DNA from: Pseudomonas trivialis
GTDB taxonomy: Bacteria; Pseudomonadota; Gammaproteobacteria; Pseudomonadales; Pseudomonadaceae
NCBI RefSeq assembly: GCF_001439805.1
Contig: NZ_JYLK01000007.1
Location: forward strand, 62,001-126,000
DNA: 64,000 nucleotides
Direction: 5' to 3'
Below the pieces are notes generated by a model. It was not told the origin of the DNA and ran no database searches. It was given only the letters and a program-made list of their open reading frames with translations. Below are positions 25,431-35,143 of the stretch, piece after piece (within the stretch, counting starts at the first letter, position 1; each line of letters starts with the position of its first letter). The position numbers and the translations under genes were made by a program.

Positions 25431-26342
25431 ATGAGATTACTCAGAAATGTACCGTCGCTGACCGCGCTTGTCGCACTGGAGGCGGTAATTCGGCACAAAA
25501 GTTTTACCGAAGCGGCCCGCGAGCTCGGCGTTACCCAAGCTGCGGTCAGCAGGCAAATAGCCTGCCTGGAACAGGATTTAGGAGTGTCACTTTTTACCAG
25601 GGGGCATCGCTCCATCCAACCAACCAATGCTTGTGCAGCGCTGGGCGTCGCTTTGGCAGAAAATTTTTCAGGCATTACGGAGGCAGTTGAATCTATCCGC
25701 GCGACAGGTAAGGAGCAGGTAGTCACTATTGGTGCAACAGTGGCATTTTCGACTTTTTGGCTTCTTTCGAGATTGATTGAGTTTCGACGGCTGCACCCGG
25801 AAATACAACTCCGAGTTATTTCGCAAGACCCCAGGATTAACATGGAGTCCAGCAATGTGGATGTGCTGATTCGTTATGGCACCCCCCCCTTTGACGATGC
25901 AACAGTATTAGCCTCTTGTGGAGACACCATCGTTCCCGTTTGCTCGCCTGAGTATGCAACCAAGATCGCAGATAAAAATTTTTGGGAAATTGGAACCGAC
26001 CTTATCGAGTATGATGCAGCAGATAGTTTGTGGTACAGCTGGCCAAAATGGTATACGCAGATGGGACTCAAAAAACCATCCGGTGAGCCATCGATGAAAT
26101 TCAGCCATTACACTGAAACTATCGCAGCCGCAAAAGCAGGTCAAGGTGTAGCACTGGGTTGGGGGGTGCTGGTCAACACATTCATCCAGGATGGAAGCCT
26201 GGTTGTATTGTCTGAACGCACCTTGGTTCCGGATGGTCTATACAATATATTGGTACCTTTAAACTCTCCGAGAAATGGTGTGGGAGAACTCGCCGCCAAC
26301 TGGCTTATCTCAGCACTGCAGGATTCGACTGACAATCAGTAA
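25431..26342 (+). CDS. LysR family transcriptional regulator
   Basis: 303 aa. HTH about 12-70 (ALEAVIRHKSFTEAARELG ... VTQAAVSRQIACLEQDLG), effector domain about 95-295 with VDVLIRYGTPPFDD. Divergent from the Rieske oxygenase operon by 148 bp, hence its likely regulator. Ends 28 bp from the convergent TetR gene. Confidence 0.88.
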   Translation: MRLLRNVPSLTALVALEAVIRHKSFTEAARELGVTQAAVSRQIACLEQDLGVSLFTRGHRSIQPTNACAALGVALAENFSGITEAVESIRATGKEQVVTIGATVAFSTFWLLSRLIEFRRLHPEIQLRVISQDPRINMESSNVDVLIRYGTPPFDDATVLASCGDTIVPVCSPEYATKIADKNFWEIGTDLIEYDAADSLWYSWPKWYTQMGLKKPSGEPSMKFSHYTETIAAAKAGQGVALGWGVLVNTFIQDGSLVVLSERTLVPDGLYNILVPLNSPRNGVGELAANWLISALQDSTDNQ

Positions 26343-26370
26343 CCTTGAAGATTTTTGGGCAAAACCAGAT

Positions 26371-26997
26371 TCAAGCGTTTTGGCTGGCAGACTCGGTGAC
26401 AAATCTTATCAAATGTGCCGTTAGTATTTTGTCGTGTAGATCCGCAGTTGACCACTGAAGCTGTCCAAAAATAAAGCCAACGACTATTCTTGATATATAC
26501 GACAAACGCCCTGGCACAGACATTGAATACATCGGAGAAAGAATATCTTCCAGCAACAACAAATAACATTTCTGGAGATTACGTATATCCATTTGTCGCT
26601 TCACATCCAGGCTGACAACCTCCCTATAAAGCAGAATAAGCCCGCGCTCATCAACGCCTCTGAAAACATTGAATGACTGGAGGAATGCCTGAAATTTTTT
26701 TGCCGGGGTATCCTGTCTTTTAGTCGAACGCTTAGTCGTAGCGATCAGGCTGGAAAGCGTCAGCTCGAGAATTTCGTACAATAACTCTTGTTTGTTTTCA
26801 ATGTGATTGTACAACGACCCCGCATTGACACCGACCTGTTTGGCCAAATCTCTCATACTGATGGACTGGAAACCATATTCGGAAAATAGTGCTATTGCAG
26901 CATCTATTATGCGATCGCGGGTGCCACCTTCGACATTCGAAAGGAGTGCTGGCATAGATATTGTAACTCCTGAAATTTTAACGGCACCAACCGCCAT
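26371..26997 (-). CDS. TetR family transcriptional regulator
   Basis: 208 aa. HTH about 28-72 (RIIDAAIALFSEYGFQSIS ... VGVNAGSLYNHIENKQELL) with a C-terminal ligand-binding domain. The start could also be the Met at residue 15 (26955). It begins 30 bp after the binding-protein gene and in the same direction, so it may be the last cistron of the ABC transporter operon and could feed back on it. Confidence 0.83.
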   Translation of the reverse strand: MAVGAVKISGVTISMPALLSNVEGGTRDRIIDAAIALFSEYGFQSISMRDLAKQVGVNAGSLYNHIENKQELLYEILELTLSSLIATTKRSTKRQDTPAKKFQAFLQSFNVFRGVDERGLILLYREVVSLDVKRQMDIRNLQKCYLLLLEDILSPMYSMSVPGRLSYISRIVVGFIFGQLQWSTADLHDKILTAHLIRFVTESASQNA

Positions 26998-27027
26998 GTC
27001 AATTGGCGCCTGTCTGCATCGATCCTG

Positions 27028-27861
27028 TTACTCTATCAGGCGGGGCTCTCCTACCTCGGTAATAGACTCGTTCAACCCAAACGAGGTGACGATTTTCTTG
27101 ATCTGACCGTTTTCGTGCATGGCCCGTATATTACCGGATAGCGCGCTGCCCAGTAGCTCATTAGACTTTGTATAAACAAATGCAACCTGGCCCGGCTGCA
27201 TAGTTGCTTTGACCCTGTCATCAGCATCGGCAACAACAATCTTGTTGTTTCCATAGGCTCCTTTTTGCTGCGCGGCAATAGCCACTGCGAAGCTATCCGC
27301 TACTGCCTGAAGACGGTTTGATGCGAGATCTTGTGCTGCTGCAACTGCATTTGGATACAACACCAGGTTATCGCCAAGTATCTTTTTGAGATCGGCAACC
27401 CAAAGATTACCTTGCGCGGTACCTATTTTCTTACCCTTGAGATCCGAAATTTTTGCAATACCGTCAGCCGATATTATGCCCATTGCATCCAAATAAATCG
27501 GGGCTGACAAACCTAAAATCTTGTTACGTTCAGCTGTGCGGTACCAATCACCCATGCCAATGTCTACTCTTTTGGAGACCACTGACTGAATAACGGCAGA
27601 GGGGTCAACAACCGTCGTCTTTATTGTCAGACACTCATTTTTCGCTATAACTTTAAGAATCTCACCCTCTACACCACTTATATCGTTCCCCCCTTTGGGT
27701 ATCGAGTAAGGCGGAAAAGCATAGGCCGCAACCGTTAACACTCCCGGCGTCAATGTTTCGAATTTATGCACCGGCACGCACTCTTCTGCGGCCTGAACGA
27801 CACCGCCAGCAACAGCACCCGCGATCAAAGCACACTTGATTAGTTCAGATAAAACCTTCAT
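27028..27861 (-). CDS. ABC transporter periplasmic binding protein, amino-acid type (SBP 2)
   Basis: 277 aa with a signal peptide (MKVLSELIKCALIAGAVAGG, cleaved near VQAA) and a family 3 solute-binding fold. Start at 27861 has AAGGAAAG eight bases upstream; a frame open to 27933 adds a non-hydrophobic stretch. Close paralogue of SBP 1 at 21642. It follows the two permease genes, 53 bp after the second, and so completes a cis-encoded transporter with the ATPase at 29214. The ligand is probably the island's amino-acid-like substrate or a demethylated intermediate. Confidence 0.9.
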   Translation of the reverse strand: MKVLSELIKCALIAGAVAGGVVQAAEECVPVHKFETLTPGVLTVAAYAFPPYSIPKGGNDISGVEGEILKVIAKNECLTIKTTVVDPSAVIQSVVSKRVDIGMGDWYRTAERNKILGLSAPIYLDAMGIISADGIAKISDLKGKKIGTAQGNLWVADLKKILGDNLVLYPNAVAAAQDLASNRLQAVADSFAVAIAAQQKGAYGNNKIVVADADDRVKATMQPGQVAFVYTKSNELLGSALSGNIRAMHENGQIKKIVTSFGLNESITEVGEPRLIE

Positions 27862-27913
27862 GCCATGCTTTCCTTTATGCCAATTAAGTTCAACTTGCGG
27901 CAACACTAACCTA

Positions 27914-28576
27914 TTAGGTTTGACTGCTCGCACCCAGCTTTTTTTCCAGCGAAGTCACAATGATCGTGGCAGGGATACATACAACCGCGTACATAATCCC
28001 GGCCAACGCAAGCACTGGCATATATTGAAACGTATTCGACCCAATCGCTGAAGCCCGACTCACAAGCTCTGGAAGAGCGATAGTAAAGCATAACGATGAG
28101 GCCTGAAACATAATGATTGAAAAGCCCAGCAACGACGGAATGGCAATGCGCAAGGCTTGAGGAACTATAATAAACCTGAGTGCGTCCAGCTTGTTAAGCC
28201 CAATAACATCAGCTGCTTCTCTCTGCCCACTTGCTACTGCTTCAAGTCCGCCCCTGATAATTTCACTCGTGTAGGCGCCAGTACAATAAGCCAACGCTAA
28301 TGCCGCCGCAGTGAATGAGGAAAATGTAATGCCGGCGGAAGGAAGTCCATAGTAGAAATATTGTAATAATATCAATGCCGGTGCGCCGCGCCCCAGCTCT
28401 ACCACGAATAAAAATATTAACCTGACAGCCTTGTTTGGCGCAGAGACACCGAGTGCAAAAACCAGCCCCAGTGGAATCCCCAACAACAGACAGACGCCGG
28501 TAACCTGCAAAGACAGAAAAAATCCCTGTAGAAGATCCGGAAACCATTCCCACCACAGACCAAGAAGTTCATTCAT
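27914..28576 (-). CDS. Amino-acid ABC transporter permease 2 (HisM/GlnP family)
   Basis: 220 aa with about five membrane segments and the permease EAA loop around AADVIGLNKLDALRFIIVPQALR. The ATG at 28576 overlaps the stop of permease 1 by 4 bp (ATGA), which decides the start. Belongs to the polar amino acid uptake type. Confidence 0.9.
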   Translation of the reverse strand: MNELLGLWWEWFPDLLQGFFLSLQVTGVCLLLGIPLGLVFALGVSAPNKAVRLIFLFVVELGRGAPALILLQYFYYGLPSAGITFSSFTAAALALAYCTGAYTSEIIRGGLEAVASGQREAADVIGLNKLDALRFIIVPQALRIAIPSLLGFSIIMFQASSLCFTIALPELVSRASAIGSNTFQYMPVLALAGIMYAVVCIPATIIVTSLEKKLGASSQT

Positions 28577-29214
28577 TTGGAAATCCTCGTGTTCAACGTC
28601 GCCCCGAGCCAACGCGAAAACAATGCGACAGGTACGCTTAGAAGCAAGTAAAGCAACGCTGCGGTGGTATAGACTTCGATCCCTTTGAACGTCTGCTGAG
28701 TGACTTGGTAGGCCACTGCGCTGATATCCGTGACACCAATAGTAGAGGCCACGGCTGAGTCCTTCAGCAGACTGATCGCGTACGTTGCAGCTGAAGGCAC
28801 CACAATCCTGAGCATTTGAGGAAGAATGATATCAACGAACCGTTGCCTGGCATTGAGGTTCAGCACGTGTGCTGCTTCGTATTGCCCGACCGGCACAGCG
28901 CTGAGCGCTCCACGATACACTTCAGACATTTGCGCAGCCGTGATTATCCCAAGGCCCGTAACAGCGGCTGCAATCGGTGAAAGATTAAGTAAGCCACCAC
29001 CCGCGCCAAAGAAGACGAAGAAGAGCCATACAATAGGCGGGATGGATCGGATAATTAAAACCAGCGAAGCCGTCGCAAAGGAAATGACCCTGAATGGCGA
29101 CATTCTAAGCCAGCATATAGGGAAGCCAAGCAGACAGCCTATCGTAAATGAAAGTAGTGTGACGGCAATCGTCCAGGGGACACCGTCGAGCATTGCTTTG
29201 AATACGTCAAACAT
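28573..29214 (-). CDS. Amino-acid ABC transporter permease 1 (HisQ/GlnP family)
   Basis: 213 aa, about five membrane segments, EAA loop visible as EAAHVLNLNARQRFVDIILPQMLR. Its ATG shares one base with the ATPase stop codon, and the gene overlaps permease 2 by 4 bp, so ATPase-permease-permease are translationally coupled. Likely heterodimer with the product of the next gene. Confidence 0.9.
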   Translation of the reverse strand: MFDVFKAMLDGVPWTIAVTLLSFTIGCLLGFPICWLRMSPFRVISFATASLVLIIRSIPPIVWLFFVFFGAGGGLLNLSPIAAAVTGLGIITAAQMSEVYRGALSAVPVGQYEAAHVLNLNARQRFVDIILPQMLRIVVPSAATYAISLLKDSAVASTIGVTDISAVAYQVTQQTFKGIEVYTTAALLYLLLSVPVALFSRWLGATLNTRISK

Positions 29215-30023
29215 TACCTGTCCCTCACGGCCCGGAGAAACTGCACTACCCGCTCGTGTTGTGGATTACGCATCACCTCTCGGCTTATCCCTTGCTCAAG
29301 GATTCGCCCCTCCGCCATCACAACAACGCGGTCGGATACGGTTTCCGCGAAGTGCATTTCATGGGTGACCATGATCATCGACATGCCTTCGTTGGCGAGT
29401 TCTTTCATTACCGCAAGAACTTCCAGCCCGAGTTCTGGATCGAGAGCGGAAGTTGGCTCATCAAAAAGCATCAGCTCCGGCTCCAGAGCGAGCGCACGAG
29501 CGATGGCAATCCGCTGTTGCTGGCCACCTGAACACCGAGCCGGATACAGCTCGGCTTTATTGGCCAAGCCCACGCGGTCGAGCAGTTCTAAAGACTTTTT
29601 GTCGGCGTCTCGTTTTGAGCGTCCCATCGTACGTACCTGTGCAAGGCTAACGTTTTGAAGGACAGTAAGGTGAGGGAACAAGTTGAATGATTGAAAAACC
29701 ATTCCGATTCGTCGTCGAAGCTTAACCAGGTCATTTCGCGATGAAGAACAGCCCGCCTCAATAGTAACTCCATCCATGCTGACGGACCCTGCCGTAGGCG
29801 GCGACAACTGATTAATGCAACGCAGCAGCGTACTTTTGCCTGATCCGCTGGGACCAATGATCGCGAGCACTTCACCTTTATGCATCTCAAGGCTAACGTC
29901 GTGCAGAACCTCATAAGGCCCGAAGCTCTTGTGGAGTCCTTTCAGGCTCAGGAAAGCCTGTTCTGTTTTTTGCACCTTAATAACCGAAGGTGCTGCGGTA
30001 CTCACGGGGCTTACCGAACTCAT
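29214..30023 (-). CDS. Amino-acid ABC transporter ATP-binding protein
   Basis: 269 aa. Walker A GPSGSGKST, Q-loop FQSFNLFPHLTV, Walker B LMLFDEPTSALDP, His switch VTHEM. The signature motif reads CSGGQQQR where the family usually has LSGGQQQR, a substitution beside an otherwise intact site. The ATG at 30023 has GGAGG eight bases upstream, a strong site; an in-frame TTG at 30038 lies before that site and was rejected. First gene of the ATPase-permease-permease-SBP unit, with a possible promoter in the 400 bases upstream. Confidence 0.92.
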   Translation of the reverse strand: MSSVSPVSTAAPSVIKVQKTEQAFLSLKGLHKSFGPYEVLHDVSLEMHKGEVLAIIGPSGSGKSTLLRCINQLSPPTAGSVSMDGVTIEAGCSSSRNDLVKLRRRIGMVFQSFNLFPHLTVLQNVSLAQVRTMGRSKRDADKKSLELLDRVGLANKAELYPARCSGGQQQRIAIARALALEPELMLFDEPTSALDPELGLEVLAVMKELANEGMSMIMVTHEMHFAETVSDRVVVMAEGRILEQGISREVMRNPQHERVVQFLRAVRDR

Positions 30024-30426
30024 CTTGTAATCCTCCAAATGCGCACTGACGCTATTTTGACTGCACAGGTCTCATCTTGCTGAGGACCACCGCTGAATCC
30101 GGTTTCAGACTCCATCTCCGGCTGGATGATGTAGTCATTGTGCCTTGTGTCTGTTGTGTCGGTTGCGCGCACTCTATTTATAAATTATTCGAGTGTTTTT
30201 TGCGCAACCCACCGGTCGTGGGCAGGAAGACAAAGACTGAATTGAATTAACTCGTTTATCGGATATCTCGGCATGTGATCGTGCCTACGACCACCTGCTT
30301 CCAACGAAATCAAATAACGGTTTTTATTATTGGTCATACTAACCTCAACCAGCCTGATGATTTATATATTGTTTTAATGGCAGTGCAAGGGTACGGCTTT
30401 ATAAAATATTATAGGTATATTTTCTA
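30024..30426. promoter_or_regulatory. A/T-rich intergenic region with ABC operon promoter
   Basis: About 400 bases without a gene. On the minus strand a TTGCGC ... TATAAA pair around 30178-30210 (spacer about 19) could serve the ABC operon; CACTC/GAGTG arms lie on either side of it. The left-facing end of the DgcA-like gene borders the region, and the last 100 bases (30330-30420) are strongly A/T-rich. I see no terminator hairpin of normal form. Confidence 0.35.
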
Positions 30427-32463
30427 TTACAGGTCTTTGACGATACGCAATGCGTCATAGATAGCCGCATGTGTATTCCTTGCGGAAACGGCATCGCCGA
30501 TTCGGAATAGCTGGAATTTACCATTTGGATTGGTGTCGATTTTTTGGGGGTTGCCAGCTATCAAGTCCATGTACTCGACAGCGCCTTCGTTGGAAGCGAA
30601 CGGCTTCAGATCAAAATACAACTCGTCCAGTGGGCGAGTACCATGATTTACAACCACCTGGTCGACAATACGCACCTTTGTTAAAGAGCTATAGTCCGTA
30701 CCTACTATCGCTTTGAGCTGATTGCCCTCTCGCTCAACCGCCATCAGACGGTAAGTAACGGTAAACGTCGTGTCCAGCTCTTGTAATGAACGCATGTATG
30801 GAACAAGGTTCATGCTCATCACCTCAGGCGCAAAGTTGCGGTCAGGCGTCATGATCTCCGTACGCGCACCGGCTTTGGCGATGAACTCGGCGGCCTGCAG
30901 CCCCGCATGGTCACCTGCGTCGTCGAATACCAGCACATTTTTCCCAGGCTTAACGTCTCCGGAAATGATGTCCCAAGCCGAAACAACCAAATCGTTACCT
31001 TTCGCCAGGACTTCCGTGTGCGGTAGACCTCCAGTCGCCACAATTACTACATCGGCATTTTCACCGAGTACGATGGCGGTATCGGCCCAAGTGTTGAAAT
31101 TGAATCTCACATTGAAGCGTTCGCATTGAGCCATACGCCAATCAATGATGCTGATCATTTCCTTACGTCGCTCCGATTGTGCCGTCAAGCGAATTTGACC
31201 ACCGGGCTGGTCTGCGACTTCATAGACTACGACCTCATGCCCGCGTTCGCCAGCGACCCGAGCGGCCTCCAATCCCCCGGGACCCGCGCCGATGATGACG
31301 ATCTTGCGCTTCTTGTCAGCTTTGGGAATGTCGTGAGGCATCGTAGTTTCACGGCCAGTCGCAGCGTTATGAATACAATAGGCTGCGCCAGCGTTGTAGA
31401 TTCGATCCAGGCAGTAGTTGGCCCCTACGCATGGTCGGATATCATCCTCACGCCCTTCAATGATTTTTCTGACAATGTGCGGGTCAGTCATGTGAGCCCG
31501 TGTCATACCGACCATGTCAATCAAACCCGATGCGATAGCATGACGAGCAGTTGCCACGTCGGGGATCTTGGCAGCGTGAAAGGTTGGGAACCCTGTAAGC
31601 GACTTGATCTCACCTGCAAAATCCAGGTGGGGCGCGTTGCGCATACCCTGAATAGGAATGATGTCGGTCAGGCCGGCATCGGTCGCAATGTTGCCACGAA
31701 TGACGTTCAGGAAATCGATCATGCCACTGTCTTTGAGCAGCATCGAGGTCTCCAGCCCCTCGTCTTTTTGCAGACCTCCTGCGAGTAACTCATCACCGGT
31801 ATAGCGAATGCCAACGATGAACTCAGTACCTACTCGCTTACGGATAGCGGTCAGGACTTCAAATGTGAAACGAAGGCGATTTTGAAGCGAGCCACCGTAA
31901 GGGTTATCCAGTTCGTTGGTAAGCGGTGACCAGAATTGATCCATCAAGTGGCCATACGCTTGAAGCTCAATACCATCCAGCCCTGCTGCCTTCATACGCT
32001 CAGCTGCATCTGCATAATCCCGGATGATCCTGTCAATGTCCCACTGTTCGATAACCTTCGGGAACGCGCGGTGAGCCACTTCGCGGTTATGGGACGGCGA
32101 GACGACAGGTAGCCAATCTCCTTTATCCCAGCGAGTGCGACGGCCGAGGTGAGTCAACTGAATCATCACAGCAGCGCCGTGTTCGTGACATTCGTCCGTC
32201 AGATCCTTCATCCATCCGACCACCTCATCCTTATAAGCAAGGATGTTGTTGAATACAGGCGGGCTGTCACGAGAGATCGCTGCGGAGCCGGCGGTCATCG
32301 TCATCGCAACACCCGCCTTGGCACGCTCGACATGATAGGCACGATACAGCTTCTTGGGCATGCCATCTTCAGGGTAAGCAGGTTCGTGGGAGGTGGTCAT
32401 GATGCGGTTGCGCAGGGTGAGATGCTTCAGTTGGAAGGGCTGCAGCAGCGGATCGTTTTTCAT
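30427..32463 (-). CDS. dgcA: DgcA-type dimethylglycine dehydrogenase-like flavo/iron-sulfur demethylase
   Basis: 678 aa, near the length of Pseudomonas DgcA, which demethylates dimethylglycine. Old-yellow-enzyme TIM barrel about 1-345; iron-sulfur linker with Cys345, Cys351 and Cys363 (CVGANYC ... YC); FAD/NAD domain with IIGAGPGGLEAAR (390-402). Related 2,4-dienoyl-CoA and trimethylamine dehydrogenases have four cluster cysteines; here the second (position 348) is Ala. The N-terminus RNRIMTTSHEPAYPEDGM and much of the barrel match what I remember of DgcA. Without a dgcB gene nearby, its electron acceptor is not shown. In this island it would be the second N-demethylase, acting on the tertiary amine left by the Rieske enzyme (inference). 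Confidence 0.85.
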   Translation of the reverse strand: MKNDPLLQPFQLKHLTLRNRIMTTSHEPAYPEDGMPKKLYRAYHVERAKAGVAMTMTAGSAAISRDSPPVFNNILAYKDEVVGWMKDLTDECHEHGAAVMIQLTHLGRRTRWDKGDWLPVVSPSHNREVAHRAFPKVIEQWDIDRIIRDYADAAERMKAAGLDGIELQAYGHLMDQFWSPLTNELDNPYGGSLQNRLRFTFEVLTAIRKRVGTEFIVGIRYTGDELLAGGLQKDEGLETSMLLKDSGMIDFLNVIRGNIATDAGLTDIIPIQGMRNAPHLDFAGEIKSLTGFPTFHAAKIPDVATARHAIASGLIDMVGMTRAHMTDPHIVRKIIEGREDDIRPCVGANYCLDRIYNAGAAYCIHNAATGRETTMPHDIPKADKKRKIVIIGAGPGGLEAARVAGERGHEVVVYEVADQPGGQIRLTAQSERRKEMISIIDWRMAQCERFNVRFNFNTWADTAIVLGENADVVIVATGGLPHTEVLAKGNDLVVSAWDIISGDVKPGKNVLVFDDAGDHAGLQAAEFIAKAGARTEIMTPDRNFAPEVMSMNLVPYMRSLQELDTTFTVTYRLMAVEREGNQLKAIVGTDYSSLTKVRIVDQVVVNHGTRPLDELYFDLKPFASNEGAVEYMDLIAGNPQKIDTNPNGKFQLFRIGDAVSARNTHAAIYDALRIVKDL

Positions 32464-32524
32464 GGAAGGCGTCTCAGGTCTTTATTGTTGGACATCAGCT
32501 ATGGACGACATTACGACCCAATGT

Positions 32525-32555
32525 ACACATGTGTCAAGCGGGTGTTCATATGTGT
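32525..32555. promoter_or_regulatory. Tandem operator-like sites in the dgcA-like/TetR divergent region
   Basis: A perfect 10-bp palindrome ACACATGTGT (32525-32534) and a related TCATATGTGT (32546-32555) have centres about 20 bp apart, two helical turns. The first overlaps TTGACA read on the minus strand (32537 to 32532), a perfect -35 for the dgcA-like gene, although its -10 (TAATGT at spacer 18) is weak. Placement fits repression by the divergent TetR regulator. Confidence 0.5.
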
Positions 32556-32600
32556 TTTAACCGCTTGCGGGGTAGCGATCTGCCTTGTACTATCCGACAC

Positions 32601-33260
32601 ATGAACAAGCCCCTGCCTAATACAGAAACTATCCGCGTGCCGCTTGAAAGCTGGCTTAAAGCGGCTTACGACAGCTTGATTGAGTCCGGTATCGATGCCG
32701 TAAAAGTTTTGCCGTTAGCAAAGAAATTAAACATCTCACGTACAAGTTTTTATTGGTACTTTGAGGATCGTGATGCACTGCTAACTGCATTGATTGGATT
32801 ATGGAAAAACAAAAATACAGAAAATTTGGTCAAGCAGTCGAGAGCGTATGCGGAATCACTTTCCGAGGCCATACTGAATGTCTTTGATTGCTGGCTGAAT
32901 ACTGAGCTGTTCGACTCGCAGCTTGAATTTGCCATGAGAAGTTGGGCCCTACAGTCTGAAGAAGTTTCTAAGGAAATTCTGTCTGCGGACGCGCTAAGAA
33001 TTGATGCGTTGGCGAACATGTTCGGTCGTTTCGGTTTTAATCCACTTGAAGCCAGAACGCGTGCCAGAGCACTCTATCTCACTCAGATTGGTTACATCAG
33101 CATGAAAATGGCGGAACCGACCGAGTATAGAATGCGCTACATCCCTGAATACTTGAAGATTTTTACGGGGGTAGAGCCTGAGCGCCGTGAACTTGAGAGA
33201 TTTTATAGCCGACACGGATTTACTTTATCTGACGTTGATTTCTCCAAAGACAATGCATAA
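32601..33260 (+). CDS. TetR family transcriptional regulator
   Basis: 219 aa. HTH about 18-60 (AAYDSLIESGIDAVKVLPLAKKLNISRTSFYWYFEDRDALL). Start at ATG 32601; the frame is open further upstream but that part crosses the operator sites. Divergent from the dgcA-like gene by 137 bp with palindromes in between, so it is probably that gene's repressor. Lower GC than core genes. Confidence 0.86.
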   Translation: MNKPLPNTETIRVPLESWLKAAYDSLIESGIDAVKVLPLAKKLNISRTSFYWYFEDRDALLTALIGLWKNKNTENLVKQSRAYAESLSEAILNVFDCWLNTELFDSQLEFAMRSWALQSEEVSKEILSADALRIDALANMFGRFGFNPLEARTRARALYLTQIGYISMKMAEPTEYRMRYIPEYLKIFTGVEPERRELERFYSRHGFTLSDVDFSKDNA

Positions 33261-33440
33261 GTCAGAGACTGTATCTTTGGAGTAATATTCCAGAAGCCCT
33301 ATCCTTCCCAATGAGCGTCGTCACACCTTCCATACGCCAATGGCCAGTTTCTCCATGGTATTTTAAACAACTCATGAACCGTTAATCATGGCCAGTCACC
33401 GGGCATAAGACGACGGCGCCCACGGCGCCGCCGAAACCGA

Positions 33441-33824
33441 TTACTCGGCTTTAAAGCTATAAACAGCGAGTTTGTTGCCATCCAGGTCACGAGTGTAAGC
33501 AGCATAGGCATTAGGTGCCCAGTCGCGAGTCCCGGCCGCGCCCTCGTCTTTGCCACCAGCCGCGAGAGCTGCCTCATGGAAGGCGTTGATCGCGGCGCGA
33601 TTTGGAGCCTCGAAGCTGACAGTTACACCGTTGCCCACGGTAGCAGGCTGGCCGTTTGCAGGCTTGAGTACGAAAAAGGAAGGCTTGTCCACACCCCAGA
33701 TAGAACCATTATCGCCCAAGTCGGCGATTCGCTTGAAGCCAATCTTGCCGAGTACCTCGTCGTAAAACTTACGCGCTTTTTCCAGATCGTTAGTGCCAAC
33801 AGTTACATGAGTGAAGATCGACAT
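33441..33824 (-). CDS. VOC superfamily (glyoxalase/bleomycin resistance-like) protein
   Basis: 127 aa, two beta-alpha-beta-beta-beta modules (FTHVTVGTNDLEKARKFYDEVL ... YAAYTRDLDGNKLAVYSF). Start 33824 is set by GGAGAAATTC just upstream. Follows the formaldehyde dehydrogenase gene by 70 bp on the same strand; a VOC protein beside frmA/adhC is a pairing seen in other bacteria, and it may help with glutathione adducts. Specific reaction not readable. Confidence 0.85.
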   Translation of the reverse strand: MSIFTHVTVGTNDLEKARKFYDEVLGKIGFKRIADLGDNGSIWGVDKPSFFVLKPANGQPATVGNGVTVSFEAPNRAAINAFHEAALAAGGKDEGAAGTRDWAPNAYAAYTRDLDGNKLAVYSFKAE

Positions 33825-33894
33825 GAATTTCTCCGTCGCAGGTGGGTTATTGTGGAAAGAAACCGATGTCTGCGAAGAGACATCGGGAGACTGC

Positions 33895-35019
<1,125 letters not shown>

Positions 35020-35143
35020 CTATCGACTGTAATTCAGGTAACCCACAATAGAAAAAATAGACCCGGTTTGCTGTTGTAACCGACATGGAATCCGGCCAAG
35101 TTGCCATGATATTGGGCCAAGCATTCAAGAAGAGAGCCATTTC

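Noticed and set aside
33411..33435. GC-rich hairpin after the VOC gene as an intrinsic terminator
   Set aside because: It has a stable GGCGCC-rich stem but no T-run in the direction of transcription, so it is not a convincing terminator.
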